Source: an uncultured Pelagimonas sp.
GTDB lineage: Bacteria > Pseudomonadota > Alphaproteobacteria > Rhodobacterales > Rhodobacteraceae
Assembly: GCF_947498515.1 (NCBI RefSeq)
Contig: NZ_CANMKO010000008.1
Location: 124,001 to 188,000 of the forward strand
DNA: 64,000 bases
Direction of reading: 5' to 3'
This document shows positions 53,889-62,982 of this stretch, in pieces; the stretch's first letter is position 1; each line of letters begins with the position of its first letter. The translations under genes were made by a program, and so were the position numbers. A model generated the notes under the pieces. It was given only the letters and a program-made list of their open reading frames with translations, searched no databases and was not told the DNA's origin.

Positions 53889-53971
53889 GAACAGTTCCCG
53901 TCGCATGTGCGGGTTATCACATGCACCTCCCTGTTGGACTAAGCCGGGCCTTTGTGCCCGGCCTTTTTTTG
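53889..53971 (+). ncRNA. Candidate oxygen-regulated small RNA
   Basis: About 83 nt, predicted. The first hairpin GCATGTG/CACATGC (53903-53909 and 53918-53924) is closed at the base by AACAG/CTGTT (53890-53894, 53931-53935). An unpaired stretch with CCTCCC (53926-53931) is complementary to Shine-Dalgarno sequences. A terminator hairpin with T7 follows. Start, length and structure are inferred by eye. It could instead be the 3' UTR of the upstream regulator gene. No Rfam family could be assigned. Confidence 0.5.
53944..53971 (+). terminator. Intrinsic terminator
   Basis: Seven-bp stem GCCGGGC/GCCCGGC, loop CTTTGT, then CTTTTTTT. It ends either the response-regulator message, the candidate small RNA, or both. 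Confidence 0.9.
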
Positions 53972-53989
53972 CCCAATCGATGGCCCCCT

Positions 53990-54919
53990 TTAGGCCGTCG
54001 CCAAACCCGCGTTTGACGCATTGCTCCAACCGTCTTCAGCTTCCTTTTCCATACGCACCGCCCATGCTTCACCGAGGTCAATCAGAATGCCGTGGAAACT
54101 GGCCTTGGACAGCGTGAACATCATTATGGCCGTCAACGCACCGCCCTTGGGTGTCGCCCTGATTTTGATCGAGAACATCGGCGCATCCGACCCCTGTTGC
54201 AACGTCCACTGTCCGTGCAGTTTGGCAAAGGGATAGGGGTAATCCTTGGCCTCGGTGTTGATGCGGAAACTATAGGATTTGCCCTCCTCATAGCCGTCAC
54301 AAACCTCAGTCCAGCTTTCACCCTTGGGGCCTTCACACCGGCGGATCATACCCACCCCCTCACCTTCTAACACCTCGCTTTTGCGAATGTTGCTGGCGAC
54401 TTCTGAGTAACGGCCATGGTCGGTCATCACCCGCCATATGACCGCTGACGGGGCCTGTACCGGACGGCGCAGTTCGGCGATGATCTCGCCCTGGCGCAAC
54501 GTCACCGAAACCATTGAAAGAACTTCGGGCAAACGCCGTGCGCCGATCCACTGCCAAAGCGCAAATCCCGCAACAACCAAAGCTGCGTCAACAGCCAACA
54601 GGCGCCCGGCAGATGTCCAGATATCAGCACCAACAGTGACAAAAATTGCCGTCGCCAACACCCAAGCGATATCAGCCCAGACAACCTCATTCACCCGGCG
54701 GGCTGATAGGTGCTTGCCCTTGACCAACGCGGCCAAAAGCCCGGCAAACCCAAGCAGTCCAAGGCCAAGTGCAACCGCCGCGCCCTTTCCCCATCCCGCG
54801 GGATCAGCGAGAATTGTCCGTGCAGCAGTATCGGGCATGACCAACAGCAGCCCCCCACAGAGAACAGAAAAAGTGGCATTCGCCCCAAGGGCCCATTTGG
54901 CCATCGTGCTTTTACTCAT
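53990..54919 (-). CDS. Membrane protein with C-terminal SRPBCC (START-like) domain
   Basis: 309 aa. Four N-terminal transmembrane helices (ATFSVLCGGLLLVM, GAAVALGLGLLGFAGLLAALV, WADIAWVLATAIFVTVGA, LAVDAALVVAGFALWQW). From about residue 145 a soluble SRPBCC lipid/ligand-binding domain begins (AELRRPVQAPSAVIWRVMTDHGRYSEVASNIRKSEVLEG; KSYSFRINTEAKDYPYPFAKLHGQW). Function unknown. The combination of four helices with a cytoplasmic START-like domain is unusual. Confidence 0.8.
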   Translation of the reverse strand: MSKSTMAKWALGANATFSVLCGGLLLVMPDTAARTILADPAGWGKGAAVALGLGLLGFAGLLAALVKGKHLSARRVNEVVWADIAWVLATAIFVTVGADIWTSAGRLLAVDAALVVAGFALWQWIGARRLPEVLSMVSVTLRQGEIIAELRRPVQAPSAVIWRVMTDHGRYSEVASNIRKSEVLEGEGVGMIRRCEGPKGESWTEVCDGYEEGKSYSFRINTEAKDYPYPFAKLHGQWTLQQGSDAPMFSIKIRATPKGGALTAIMMFTLSKASFHGILIDLGEAWAVRMEKEAEDGWSNASNAGLATA

Positions 54920-54995
54920 AGCGTTTCCTTTCGCGACATATGCCGCAAGGTTTCGCTATTGCGATGCGCTCAATCAATTACCTCAGAGGTCATGG

Positions 54996-55349
54996 TTAGA
55001 CATCGATTTCGCCCAGATAAATCCGTACTGCATCTTGAACATGGCGAAACCGATCCCCGCCTAGATGCTTGCCACCATACCAACGCGTGACAACAATGAT
55101 GTGATTTCGAAGCTCTTCACGCTCAAGCATGCGCAAAATCACCATACCGGCACCGCTTTCTCCGTCGTCATTCTTCAACCGTGCGGCATCCGTCAAACAG
55201 GCCCAAGTGTTATGCGTAGCTTTGGCAAATTTCTTGCGGCGTTTCAGCTCTTTTAGAAAGGCCTTGGCCTCAACCTCCGAGGCACATGGTCCGCCTGATA
55301 CCGCGTAGCGCGATCCACGGTCCGAGATGATGTTTTCCAGAACGTTCAT
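54996..55349 (-). CDS. IMPACT/YigZ family protein, N-terminal domain only
   Basis: 117 aa. Matches UPF0029/YigZ-IMPACT: RKKFAKATHNTWACLT, DDGESGAGMVILRMLEREELRNHIIVVTRWYGGKHLGGDRFRHVQDAV. Ordinary YigZ is about 200 aa with a second domain, so this is a short form. YigZ-like proteins are linked to ribosome-associated stress control. ATG at 55349 with no clear ribosome site. Confidence 0.9.
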   Translation of the reverse strand: MNVLENIISDRGSRYAVSGGPCASEVEAKAFLKELKRRKKFAKATHNTWACLTDAARLKNDDGESGAGMVILRMLEREELRNHIIVVTRWYGGKHLGGDRFRHVQDAVRIYLGEIDV

Positions 55350-55848
55350 GCCCCCGGCCTAGCGGCGCGCGTCGGGCCAAACAAGCCCCAGAAACGATTT
55401 GGGGGTTTTGAACCCCTGTCCAAAACCCCCGCGGCGCATCCCGTGAGTGTGTAAAAGGAACCGCAACCGATGCGGTCTTTTGACACAAAGGAAATACATC
55501 TTCAGGGGTAAACAAAACCTTAACTTCCCCCCTAGCTATCCGTCAGGATAGGGTCCGTCACCGATAGTTCCTTGACGCAGCCAGCGCCTCCTATCGAGGC
55601 AGAGGCCAGTGTGGGAACAGCGGAGAGCTTTGATATCAGCAGGGGCCGTCTACAGTTTTAAACGTTCGTATTGTCCGTCCCTGCTTTTGCGAATTTCGAT
55701 GAAACAGAATTGAAGAGGATAGCCAAATCCCCCCTTTAAACCCATTCAAAACAACGGGTTTCCCACAAAAACACAAAAAGGGCACCCAATTGGATGCCCT
55801 TTTAAAATCAGATGGTGAACCGGATTGCTCCGGCCCTGCCATTTTGAC
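55350..55848. other. Long intergenic region with structured sequence
   Basis: 499 bp without a convincing gene between the YigZ-like gene and pnp. Three stem-loops lie close together: CTATCC-GTCA-GGATAG (55536-55551), CGTCA...TGACG (55556-55577) and GCCTC-CTATC-GAGGC (55586-55600). Downstream is a sequence with no clear repeat (55600-55740), then the pnp terminator. The density of stems suggests a structured RNA, but no known family fits and the transcribed strand is unclear. Confidence 0.4.
55776..55803 (-). terminator. Intrinsic terminator of pnp
   Basis: Stem AAAAGGGCA/TGCCCTTTT with inner CCAATTGG, followed on the - strand by TTTTTGTG. 45 bp after the pnp stop. Confidence 0.85.
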
Positions 55849-57984
55849 TTAGTCTTCTTTCTTAGGCTCAGGCGCGGCTTCTTCGCCGGTGGCCTGATCA
55901 ACCATTTTCATGGCCAAACGCACTTTGCCGCGATCGTCAAAACCCAAGAGCTTGACGAAGACTTCCTGACCTTCTTTCAGAACGTCCGAAGGATGGTTCA
56001 GGCGGCGGTTTTCAATCTGGGACACATGGACCAAACCGTCGCGCTTGCCAAAGAAGTTAACAAATGCGCCGAAGTCGACGATTTTGACAACTTTACCTTT
56101 GTAGATCGCGCCTTCTTCCGGCTCAGCGACGATCGAGTGGATCATCTCATAGGCCTTCTTGATGCTTTCGCCATCTGGCGATGCGATCTTGATGATGCCG
56201 TCGTCGTTGATGTCAACTTTGGCACCCGACACTTCGACGATCTCTCGGATCACTTTACCACCAGAACCGATAACTTCACGGATCTTGTCGGTTGGAACCT
56301 GCATGGTCTCGATGCGTGGCGCGTGAACGCTGAATTCACCCGCTTCGGTCAAGGCATTCGACATCTCGCTTAGGATGTGCAGACGGCCGGCTTTGGCCTG
56401 AGCCAAGGCTTTGGACATGATTTCAGGTGTAATGCCCGCAACCTTGATGTCCATCTGCAGCGAGGTGATGCCGTTTTCGGTACCGGCCACTTTGAAGTCC
56501 ATGTCGCCGAGGTGATCTTCGTCACCCAGAATGTCGGACAGGATCGCGTAATCACCATCGTCTTCCAGAACCAGACCCATCGCAACACCGGCAACCGGCG
56601 CTTTGAGCGGAACGCCAGCGTCCATCATGGACAGCGAGCCACCACAAACCGACGCCATCGAAGACGAGCCGTTGGATTCAGTGATCTCAGACACCAAGCG
56701 GATGGTGTATGGGAAATCCGTTGCCGCAGGCAGAACCGCCTGAAGCGCGCGCCAAGCCAGCTTGCCGTGACCGATTTCGCGGCGGCCGGGGCCAGACACA
56801 CGACCAACTTCACCAACCGAATAGGGAGGGAAGTTATAGTGCAGCAGGAAGTTGGATTTGAAGTTGCCGTGCAGCGCGTCGATGAACTGTTCGTCGTCAC
56901 CGGTGCCCAGCGTGGTCACAACCAGACCCTGTGTTTCACCACGGGTGAACAGAGCCGAACCGTGGGTCCGTGGCAGCAGGCCAGTTTCCGAAACGATCGG
57001 GCGGATTTGATCTAGCGCACGACCATCAATACGACGACCGTTTTTGACAACGTCACCGCGTAGAACAACCGATTCCAGTTTTTTGATAGCGGAACCAAGG
57101 TTCGCATCTTCAAGCTGCTCTTCGGTCAGACCGGCAAGGATGGCGTCTTTGGCTGCGGACACGGCGGCAACACGCTCTTGCTTGTCGGTGTTGGCATAGG
57201 CTGCGCGCATACCTTCTTCGCCAGCGGCTTTGACAACTTCGTAGAGCTCGGAATAATCGGGCGCTTCGAATTCAAACGGCTCTTTGGCGCAATCTTCGGC
57301 CAGATCAACAATCAGGTCGATAACCGGCTGGATCTGCTCGTGGGCGAAAACAACAGCCCCCAGCATCTCTTCTTCGGTAAGCTCGTACGCTTCGGATTCA
57401 ACCATCATCACGGCGTCTTTGGTGCCTGCAACAACAAGGTCGAGACGCTGCTCGGGGTTGTTGCGCAGCTGATCCATGTCTTCGACGGTTGGGTTGAGAA
57501 CGTATTCACCCTCTTCGAAACCAACACGGGCACAAGCGATTGGGCCACGGAATGGCGCACCAGAGATGGTCAGAGCAGCAGAGGCCGCGATCATCGCAAC
57601 AACGTCAGGGTCGTTGACAAGGTCGTGGCTCAGAACGGTACACATGACCAGAACTTCGTTTTTGAAGCCGGGCACAAACAGCGGGCGGATCGGACGGTCG
57701 ATCAGGCGCGCGGTCAGTGTTTCTTTTTCGGTTGGGCGTGCTTCACGCTTGAAAAAACCGCCTGGGATTTTACCGGCGGCATAGTATTTTTCTTGGTAGT
57801 GAACGGTCAGAGGGAAAAAATCCTGACCCGGCTTTTGCTTGCGGGCAAATGTCACGTTCGCCATGACGCTGGTTTCGCCCAGCGTCGCGATCACGGAACC
57901 GTCTGCCTGACGGGCAACCTTGCCGGTTTCCAGTGTGAGCGTTTCTTCGCCCCACTGCATGGATTTTTTGGTTTCTTTGAACAT
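55849..57984 (-). CDS. pnp: Polynucleotide phosphorylase
   Basis: 711 aa from the ATG at 57984 (AGGA site); a longer frame reaching 58212 is rejected because PNPases begin near [12 protein letters not shown]. Two RNase PH-like domains ([24 protein letters not shown] phosphate site in the second), an RNA-binding KH domain ([26 protein letters not shown]) and an S1 domain ([33 protein letters not shown]). Acidic tail [14 protein letters not shown]. 3'-5' RNA phosphorolysis; part of the degradosome. Confidence 0.96.
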   Translation of the reverse strand: MFKETKKSMQWGEETLTLETGKVARQADGSVIATLGETSVMANVTFARKQKPGQDFFPLTVHYQEKYYAAGKIPGGFFKREARPTEKETLTARLIDRPIRPLFVPGFKNEVLVMCTVLSHDLVNDPDVVAMIAASAALTISGAPFRGPIACARVGFEEGEYVLNPTVEDMDQLRNNPEQRLDLVVAGTKDAVMMVESEAYELTEEEMLGAVVFAHEQIQPVIDLIVDLAEDCAKEPFEFEAPDYSELYEVVKAAGEEGMRAAYANTDKQERVAAVSAAKDAILAGLTEEQLEDANLGSAIKKLESVVLRGDVVKNGRRIDGRALDQIRPIVSETGLLPRTHGSALFTRGETQGLVVTTLGTGDDEQFIDALHGNFKSNFLLHYNFPPYSVGEVGRVSGPGRREIGHGKLAWRALQAVLPAATDFPYTIRLVSEITESNGSSSMASVCGGSLSMMDAGVPLKAPVAGVAMGLVLEDDGDYAILSDILGDEDHLGDMDFKVAGTENGITSLQMDIKVAGITPEIMSKALAQAKAGRLHILSEMSNALTEAGEFSVHAPRIETMQVPTDKIREVIGSGGKVIREIVEVSGAKVDINDDGIIKIASPDGESIKKAYEMIHSIVAEPEEGAIYKGKVVKIVDFGAFVNFFGKRDGLVHVSQIENRRLNHPSDVLKEGQEVFVKLLGFDDRGKVRLAMKMVDQATGEEAAPEPKKED

Positions 57985-58244
57985 CATCGTATCCTGTCTG
58001 GGAGCACACCCGGCCCTCCGGGTCTCCCGTTTGCATGACGGCCCCATTGCCGCCGACCCCTTCATCCTGTCATGCGCCGGGGTCAATGCGTCACGTCTCA
58101 GATGGCGCGTCCATAGCTGAAAGGGATCAACTTGTGAACCCATCGTGAAATCCCCAACACTAAAAGGCCGATTTTCGCGCCTTTGCTGGACCAAAGCGCC
58201 GGTTTGCGTCATCCTTTCCGCTATCGTTTTGTTGCGGAGGTCCC

Positions 58245-58712
58245 ATGCGTCGTATCCTTTTAGTGTTGTCCCACCTTCTGGCCGTTGGGTTCGGTTTTGC
58301 TTTGGGCGTTTATCTATTGCCGGTGTTAACCGCGCCCCCCGCGCCCGACATTGCGATGCTTGAGGAAAAAGCCAAATCGGCCAGTTTCAGCGGCACGTTT
58401 GATCGCGACCGCGCCGGAAGCGATTTTTTGCACTGGGGCGAAGGCACAATAAGCCTGTCCGACACGGAAATCGTGCATATGGGCAAATTGGCTCCGGGGC
58501 CGGATTACATGCTTTATCTAACATCGGAATTTGTCGATGACGAAGCCGGGTTTGTGGCCATCAAAAGCCAATCCGCCCGCATCGGGGGCGTCAAAAGCTT
58601 TGACGGGGCGATCCTGACTATTCCGGACGGTATCAACGTGGCCGACTACACCACCGTTGTTATCTGGTGCGAGGCTTTTTCGGAGTTCATCACCTCGGCC
58701 CAATATCAATAA
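58245..58712 (+). CDS. DM13-domain protein
   Basis: 155 aa with an N-terminal transmembrane anchor ([25 protein letters not shown]). DM13 domain: [69 protein letters not shown], including the redox Cys in VIWCEAF. DM13 is thought to be an electron-transfer or redox module. GGAGG site 5 bases before the ATG; divergent from pnp. Confidence 0.85.
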   Translation: MRRILLVLSHLLAVGFGFALGVYLLPVLTAPPAPDIAMLEEKAKSASFSGTFDRDRAGSDFLHWGEGTISLSDTEIVHMGKLAPGPDYMLYLTSEFVDDEAGFVAIKSQSARIGGVKSFDGAILTIPDGINVADYTTVVIWCEAFSEFITSAQYQ

Positions 58713-58808
58713 AGGCACCAATAGCCGCAGAACCACGACCAATTTCCCCCTGCCAATAGCAGCCGGGCGTGTTAACAGGCGTTTGAAACTCAGATTTCCG
58801 GGACTGTT

Positions 58809-60056
58809 ATGAATATTCTGCAAATTGCGTCTTTGTTGATTGTTATGGCCGGGGTTTTCGGCACCATTAACTATCTTTTCCTCAAACTGCCCTCTGCCAT
58901 TGGCATCTTGGTCGTGGCTTTGCTCGCCTCGATGGCGACGATGGGCTTTGATTTGATTGTTCCCGAATGGGGCATTTCCGATCAAGTACGGAGCGTCGTT
59001 CTGGGCATTGATTTTTCCGATGCCCTGCTCGAAGGCATGTTGGGTCTGTTGCTCTTTGCCGGGGCGCTGCATGTCAAATTATCGGACCTCAAAGCCGTGT
59101 GGCCGACCGTTTTGTTGATGGCCACAATCGGGGTTGGTTTGTCCACGGCGATTGTTGGCTTTGGCTTTAGCTGGATGACCGGTGCACCGATCATGATCGC
59201 GTTGGTATTTGGCGCGCTGATCACCCCTACTGATCCGGTTGCGGTGCTTGGCGTTCTTAAAGAAGCCAACATGCGCAAGTCTTTGGAGACTCAGATCGCC
59301 GGGGAAAGCCTCTTTAATGACGGTGTTGCTTACGTGGTGTTTCTGGTGCTTGTTGGTCTTGCCTTTCCGGGTGACGCCCATCACGAAAGCGGGGCCGCAG
59401 CGATCGCCAAACTCTTCCTCCAAGAGGCGCTGGGCGGAGCCGTTTTGGGCATCGCGCTTGGTTGGCTGGTCTTCCGGGTGATGCGTTTGATCGACGACTA
59501 TTCGCTTGAGGTTCTTTTGACCTTGGGGCTGGCATTTGGCGGCTACGAGTTGGCCATTTGGCTGCATGTCTCCGCCCCCATCGCCGCCGTTTGTGCCGGT
59601 CTGTTGATTGGCGACATTGGCGCAAAACACGGCATGTCGGGCGAAACCCGCGAATATGTCGACAAGTTTTGGGTGTTGGTCGACGAGATTCTCAACGCTG
59701 TCTTGTTCCTATTGATCGGGATCGAAGTTTTTGCCGTGCAGCTGGATCAAAGCTTCCTTCTGACTGGGGTCATGTCGATTGCGCTTGCCTTGGTTGGCCG
59801 TCTGGCGGCCGTCGCCGTGCCGGTTTTGATGCTCAAACCGTTCCGCACCTTTGGCCCCGGTGTCATTCAGATCATGACATGGGGCGGCCTCAAGGGCGGT
59901 ATCTCGGTGGCCTTGGCGCTATCCCTACCCGAAAACGAATGGAAACCGCTGATCCTCACCACCACCTATGTGGTCGTCGTGTTCTCGATTATCGTTCAGG
60001 GCCTCACTGTTGCGAAACTGGCCAATAAGGTCGGTCGCGAACCTGACTTGGTCTAG
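58809..60056 (+). CDS. Sodium/proton antiporter, NhaP/CPA1 family
   Basis: 415 aa with about 12 transmembrane helices. Key motifs: ALITPTDPVAVLGVLKEA (unwound TPTDP helix) and GESLFNDGVAYVVFLVLVGL (FNDG ion-binding site), and LKGGISVALALSLP. Exchanges Na+ (or K+) for H+ across the inner membrane, as expected in a marine organism. No strong Shine-Dalgarno. Standalone. Confidence 0.94.
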   Translation: MNILQIASLLIVMAGVFGTINYLFLKLPSAIGILVVALLASMATMGFDLIVPEWGISDQVRSVVLGIDFSDALLEGMLGLLLFAGALHVKLSDLKAVWPTVLLMATIGVGLSTAIVGFGFSWMTGAPIMIALVFGALITPTDPVAVLGVLKEANMRKSLETQIAGESLFNDGVAYVVFLVLVGLAFPGDAHHESGAAAIAKLFLQEALGGAVLGIALGWLVFRVMRLIDDYSLEVLLTLGLAFGGYELAIWLHVSAPIAAVCAGLLIGDIGAKHGMSGETREYVDKFWVLVDEILNAVLFLLIGIEVFAVQLDQSFLLTGVMSIALALVGRLAAVAVPVLMLKPFRTFGPGVIQIMTWGGLKGGISVALALSLPENEWKPLILTTTYVVVVFSIIVQGLTVAKLANKVGREPDLV

Positions 60057-60146
60057 CGGTTATATCCTTGCGGCTGGCAGGCTCCTGACAGTTTCTGCCA
60101 GCCTCTATCGGTAAGCCGTGCCCATAACCTCATGAAAGGCACACAT

Positions 60147-60761
60147 ATGCTTACCCTGTTCCACGCGCCCATGTCCCGTTCCACCCGGTTGGTGACTTTG
60201 GTTGATGAGCTGTCCGCGCGTGACGCTGTCAATATTCGTATCGTCAATGTTCAACGACGCGACGGCCAAGGGGCCGTTGACCCCGACAACCCACACCCCG
60301 AAAAGAAGGTGCCGGTTCTTGACCACGATGGCACGGTGATCACGGAAAGCATCGCGATTGCGATTCACCTATGCGATCTGTTCCCCAAGGCGGCCATGAT
60401 GCCAGAGGTCGGCACGCCTGAGCGCGGGGCCTGTCTTCAATGGCTGGCTTGGAATGCCGGAGTTGTTGAACCTGTTCTGGTCGCCAAGCTCTCTGGGATC
60501 GAACATCCTGGCCTGCAATCCTCGTTCCGGGGCTGGGATGAGGTGATCGGCCGTCTTGAAACGGCATTGGACGGCTCCGATTGGTTGATGGGTGACAGGT
60601 TCACAGTTGCCGACATCATCGTGCATTCGTCCTTTTCGTGGATGCCCGACCTCTTGCCCGATCACACCGGCATTCAAGATTGGCACAATCGCATGATGGC
60701 TCGCCCTGCCACGCAACGCGCATGGCAAGATGATCAAGCTTTGATCAAAAAGATGCTCTAA
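60147..60761 (+). CDS. Glutathione S-transferase family protein
   Basis: 204 aa from the ATG at 60147 (AAAGG 8 bases upstream); an ATG 15 bp earlier lacks one. N-terminal thioredoxin-like domain (LTLFHAPMSRSTRLVTLVDEL with a Ser in SRS, KKVPVLDHDGTVITESIAIAIHL) and the C-terminal helical domain with GDRFTVADIIVHSSFSWM. A single GST of unknown substrate, with terminator 6 bp later. Confidence 0.9.
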   Translation: MLTLFHAPMSRSTRLVTLVDELSARDAVNIRIVNVQRRDGQGAVDPDNPHPEKKVPVLDHDGTVITESIAIAIHLCDLFPKAAMMPEVGTPERGACLQWLAWNAGVVEPVLVAKLSGIEHPGLQSSFRGWDEVIGRLETALDGSDWLMGDRFTVADIIVHSSFSWMPDLLPDHTGIQDWHNRMMARPATQRAWQDDQALIKKML

Positions 60762-60767
60762 ACCAAA

Positions 60768-60798
60768 AAACGCCCGCTCTAGTCCAGAGCGGGCGTTT
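60768..60798. terminator. Bidirectional terminator, GST and rpsO
   Basis: Thirteen-bp perfect stem AAACGCCCGCTCT/AGAGCGGGCGTTT with loop AGTCC, with A-run on the left and T-run on the right. It lies between the convergent GST and rpsO genes and can end both. Confidence 0.9.
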
Positions 60799-60831
60799 CT
60801 ATGTCTACAAGTTGGGCGAACCCAGCTTGGC

Positions 60832-61101
60832 TTAGCGGCGGATGCCGAGGCGCTTGATGAGGTCCTGATAACGGGCCACATCTTTGGCTTTGGTGTAGTC
60901 CAGCAGCTTACGACGCTGAGCAACCAACTTGAGAAGACCACGACGTGAGTGGTTGTCTTTCTTGTGGGTTTTGAAGTGCTCGGTCAGTGTCGAGATACGC
61001 GAGGTGAGGATGGCAACCTGTACTTCGGGCGAACCTGTGTCGCCTTCTTTGGTGCCGAATTCTTTCATCAAGCGTGTTTTTTCTTCGGGCGTAATCGACA
61101 T
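60832..61101 (-). CDS. rpsO: 30S ribosomal protein S15
   Basis: 89 aa. [66 protein letters not shown] is the full S15 signature. AAAGGAGA ribosome site. Normally the neighbour upstream of pnp, but here the genes are about 2.8 kb apart with other genes between. The 160-bp leader contains an ATCCGC/GCGGAT hairpin, possibly relevant to S15 autoregulation. Confidence 0.98.
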   Translation of the reverse strand: MSITPEEKTRLMKEFGTKEGDTGSPEVQVAILTSRISTLTEHFKTHKKDNHSRRGLLKLVAQRRKLLDYTKAKDVARYQDLIKRLGIRR

Positions 61102-61262
61102 CGGGGTCTCCTTTCAGAAGATAAAGGTTATGGCGCAAGCCGGGATGTCGTCCAGCAAGGCCCGTGGAGATATCCGCAAAAGCGGATGGCTGCGGATACG
61201 CGATTCCTGATCAAAAGGAAAGGGAGTTTGTGAGGGTTGCCCCAAAAACGAAATAGAATCCG

Positions 61263-62237
61263 TTAGGCAACCGCCAATTCGTCGGCCATGCTTTCACCGA
61301 CAAGCACAACAGAGTCGATAGACGGCGCGTTTTCGCTTGCCATCGTGGCCAGAACCGCCCCATCAACAACAACCTCGGTCATATTTGGATCATCGGCGGA
61401 CACGCGAATATCAAGCTCCGGGTCTTCGCCACCCATGCTATCGTCATAGACGATAACAAGCTGATCCTCGCTATTGTCGTAATCCATGAATTGGGCGGCA
61501 TCGCCGGTGATCCAATCGCCAAGCACAAAGGTATCGGCCCCTTCGCCAGCCGTGACAATGTCACCGGATCCGGCCGCAATAGTGTCGTCACCATCGCCAC
61601 CGTTTAGGAAATCCTGATCATCAATGTCTTCGCCGGTCTCACCACGGACCACACCATTGACCAGATCGTTGTCAAACCCGCCAAAGAGCGTGTCAGACCC
61701 CAATCCGCCATGCAGGGTATCCTCACCCTCGCGACCGCCAAGGGCATCGTCACCGATGCCACCATCCATAATATCATTGCCAAGCCCGCCAACTAGGTGG
61801 TCGTCGCCGTCCCCGCCTTGCATCGCGTCGTCCCCATGATGGCCATAAAGATCATCATCGTCATCGCCGCCATCTAGAAGGTCATCACCGTCTTCGCCGT
61901 GAATGGTGTCGTCGTCGTCGCCACCCAGAACCGTATCGGTCCCATCGTTGCCGTGAAGTTCGTCGTCTTCGCCGCCGCCTTCAATAACGTCGTCGCCGTC
62001 CATGCCGATCAGAACATCTGTATTGTCAGAACCGGCCATGGTGTCATCACCTTCGGACCCGCTTTCGATCAAACCCATCTGCTCAAATAGCGACCCGGTT
62101 TGGCTATCTGCCTCGGCAGTCGTACTTTCTTGAGTATGGTCATCCTCATCGGACACTTCGTCTTCTGGCATGGTCGTGCTGACCACAACAACAGAGCCGA
62201 GAGCCATCATCCCAAGAAGACCAGCAAGAAAGAACAT
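61263..62237 (-). CDS. RTX-repeat (calcium-binding) protein with N-terminal membrane anchor
   Basis: 324 aa from the ATG at 62237 (GAGG 9 bases upstream). An N-terminal transmembrane segment (FFLAGLLGMMALGSVVVVS) is followed by an acidic linker and about a dozen RTX nonapeptides (GGDGDDHLVGGLGNDIMDGG, GGLGSDTLFGG, GGDGDDTIAAGS) from about residue 60 to 220, then a small terminal domain. RTX proteins are normally type I secreted with a C-terminal signal; the anchor here suggests a periplasmic or inner-membrane location. DNA repeats are degenerate. Confidence 0.85.
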   Translation of the reverse strand: MFFLAGLLGMMALGSVVVVSTTMPEDEVSDEDDHTQESTTAEADSQTGSLFEQMGLIESGSEGDDTMAGSDNTDVLIGMDGDDVIEGGGEDDELHGNDGTDTVLGGDDDDTIHGEDGDDLLDGGDDDDDLYGHHGDDAMQGGDGDDHLVGGLGNDIMDGGIGDDALGGREGEDTLHGGLGSDTLFGGFDNDLVNGVVRGETGEDIDDQDFLNGGDGDDTIAAGSGDIVTAGEGADTFVLGDWITGDAAQFMDYDNSEDQLVIVYDDSMGGEDPELDIRVSADDPNMTEVVVDGAVLATMASENAPSIDSVVLVGESMADELAVA

Positions 62238-62371
62238 CGTATCAAACCTCACACGGAGCCATCTGGAATATCCCAGATTGTATCGGCTCATTCAACGAAA
62301 TTCACACTCTGTGGTTAACACGTACCTTCTGAAAAGCATGGCAATTTCATCAATTTGGTGTTCCTAGCAGT

Positions 62372-62953
62372 TTAAGCATAGCGGCGCTCTCGGGGCCAGG
62401 GAACAGGTTGTGTTGCATATGATACATATAGGGGATGACGCGGGTGGCCCTCTTTGGTCAAACCGAGATGGTGCACATCTCCCGTCAACTCGGGCGCAAC
62501 CTTTGCCCCCTGCCCCAGCAAGGCCCCATGCGTTCCCCACCCGGCAATCGTCATCGCACAGCACCCGGACCAATCACGTAACAATGCAGCGTTTTCTGGC
62601 CCTTCGGGATCGGCGGCCTTGCGCAAATCCGTCGGCAAGGTTGCGCGATAGGCAAACAGATTGGCAATCCGCAGCCCACCAAACCCCAATTGCATGGCGC
62701 GCCGCTGACATCGTTCAATCGTCGGATCGTTCTTTTCTTCGGTCGCGGTTGACGGGTTGAGCATCACAAACATCAACTCGGGTCCTGCCGCCCAAACCCG
62801 CCGCAACCCATAGCGATAGGTCTCGCAGGGCGAATAAAAAGCGGTGCTGCGCTGGCTGTCTTGGTCGGCATGGCGTTCGATCATATCGGCAAGCTGCCCA
62901 ATGCGCGGCAGAGGTTCAAGACCCGTTGACAGTTTGGAGATCATGAGGCCCAT
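62372..62953 (-). CDS. DUF1643 family protein
   Basis: 193 aa at the longest; starts at 62944 or 62884 (MIERHADQDSQRSTAFYSP) are also possible and no ribosome site decides. DUF1643 core: CETYRYGLRRVWAAGPELMFVMLNPSTATEEKNDPTIERCQRRAMQLGFGGLRIANLFAYRAT, with the family's LNPSTA and NLFAYRAT. Function unknown. Divergent from the dehydratase gene, 29 bp apart. Confidence 0.85.
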   Translation of the reverse strand: MGLMISKLSTGLEPLPRIGQLADMIERHADQDSQRSTAFYSPCETYRYGLRRVWAAGPELMFVMLNPSTATEEKNDPTIERCQRRAMQLGFGGLRIANLFAYRATLPTDLRKAADPEGPENAALLRDWSGCCAMTIAGWGTHGALLGQGAKVAPELTGDVHHLGLTKEGHPRHPLYVSYATQPVPWPRERRYA

Positions 62954-62982
62954 TAACGACGCGAGAATAGCAGGACAAAGCC

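Noticed and set aside
55536-55600. Guanidine-II (mini-ykkC) riboswitch
   Set aside because: One stem ends in a UGAC loop, but the required pair of ACGR loops is not present and no transporter follows.
61500-62090. CRISPR-like or tandem DNA repeat
   Set aside because: The periodic pattern follows RTX nonapeptide codons and has no direct-repeat/spacer structure.
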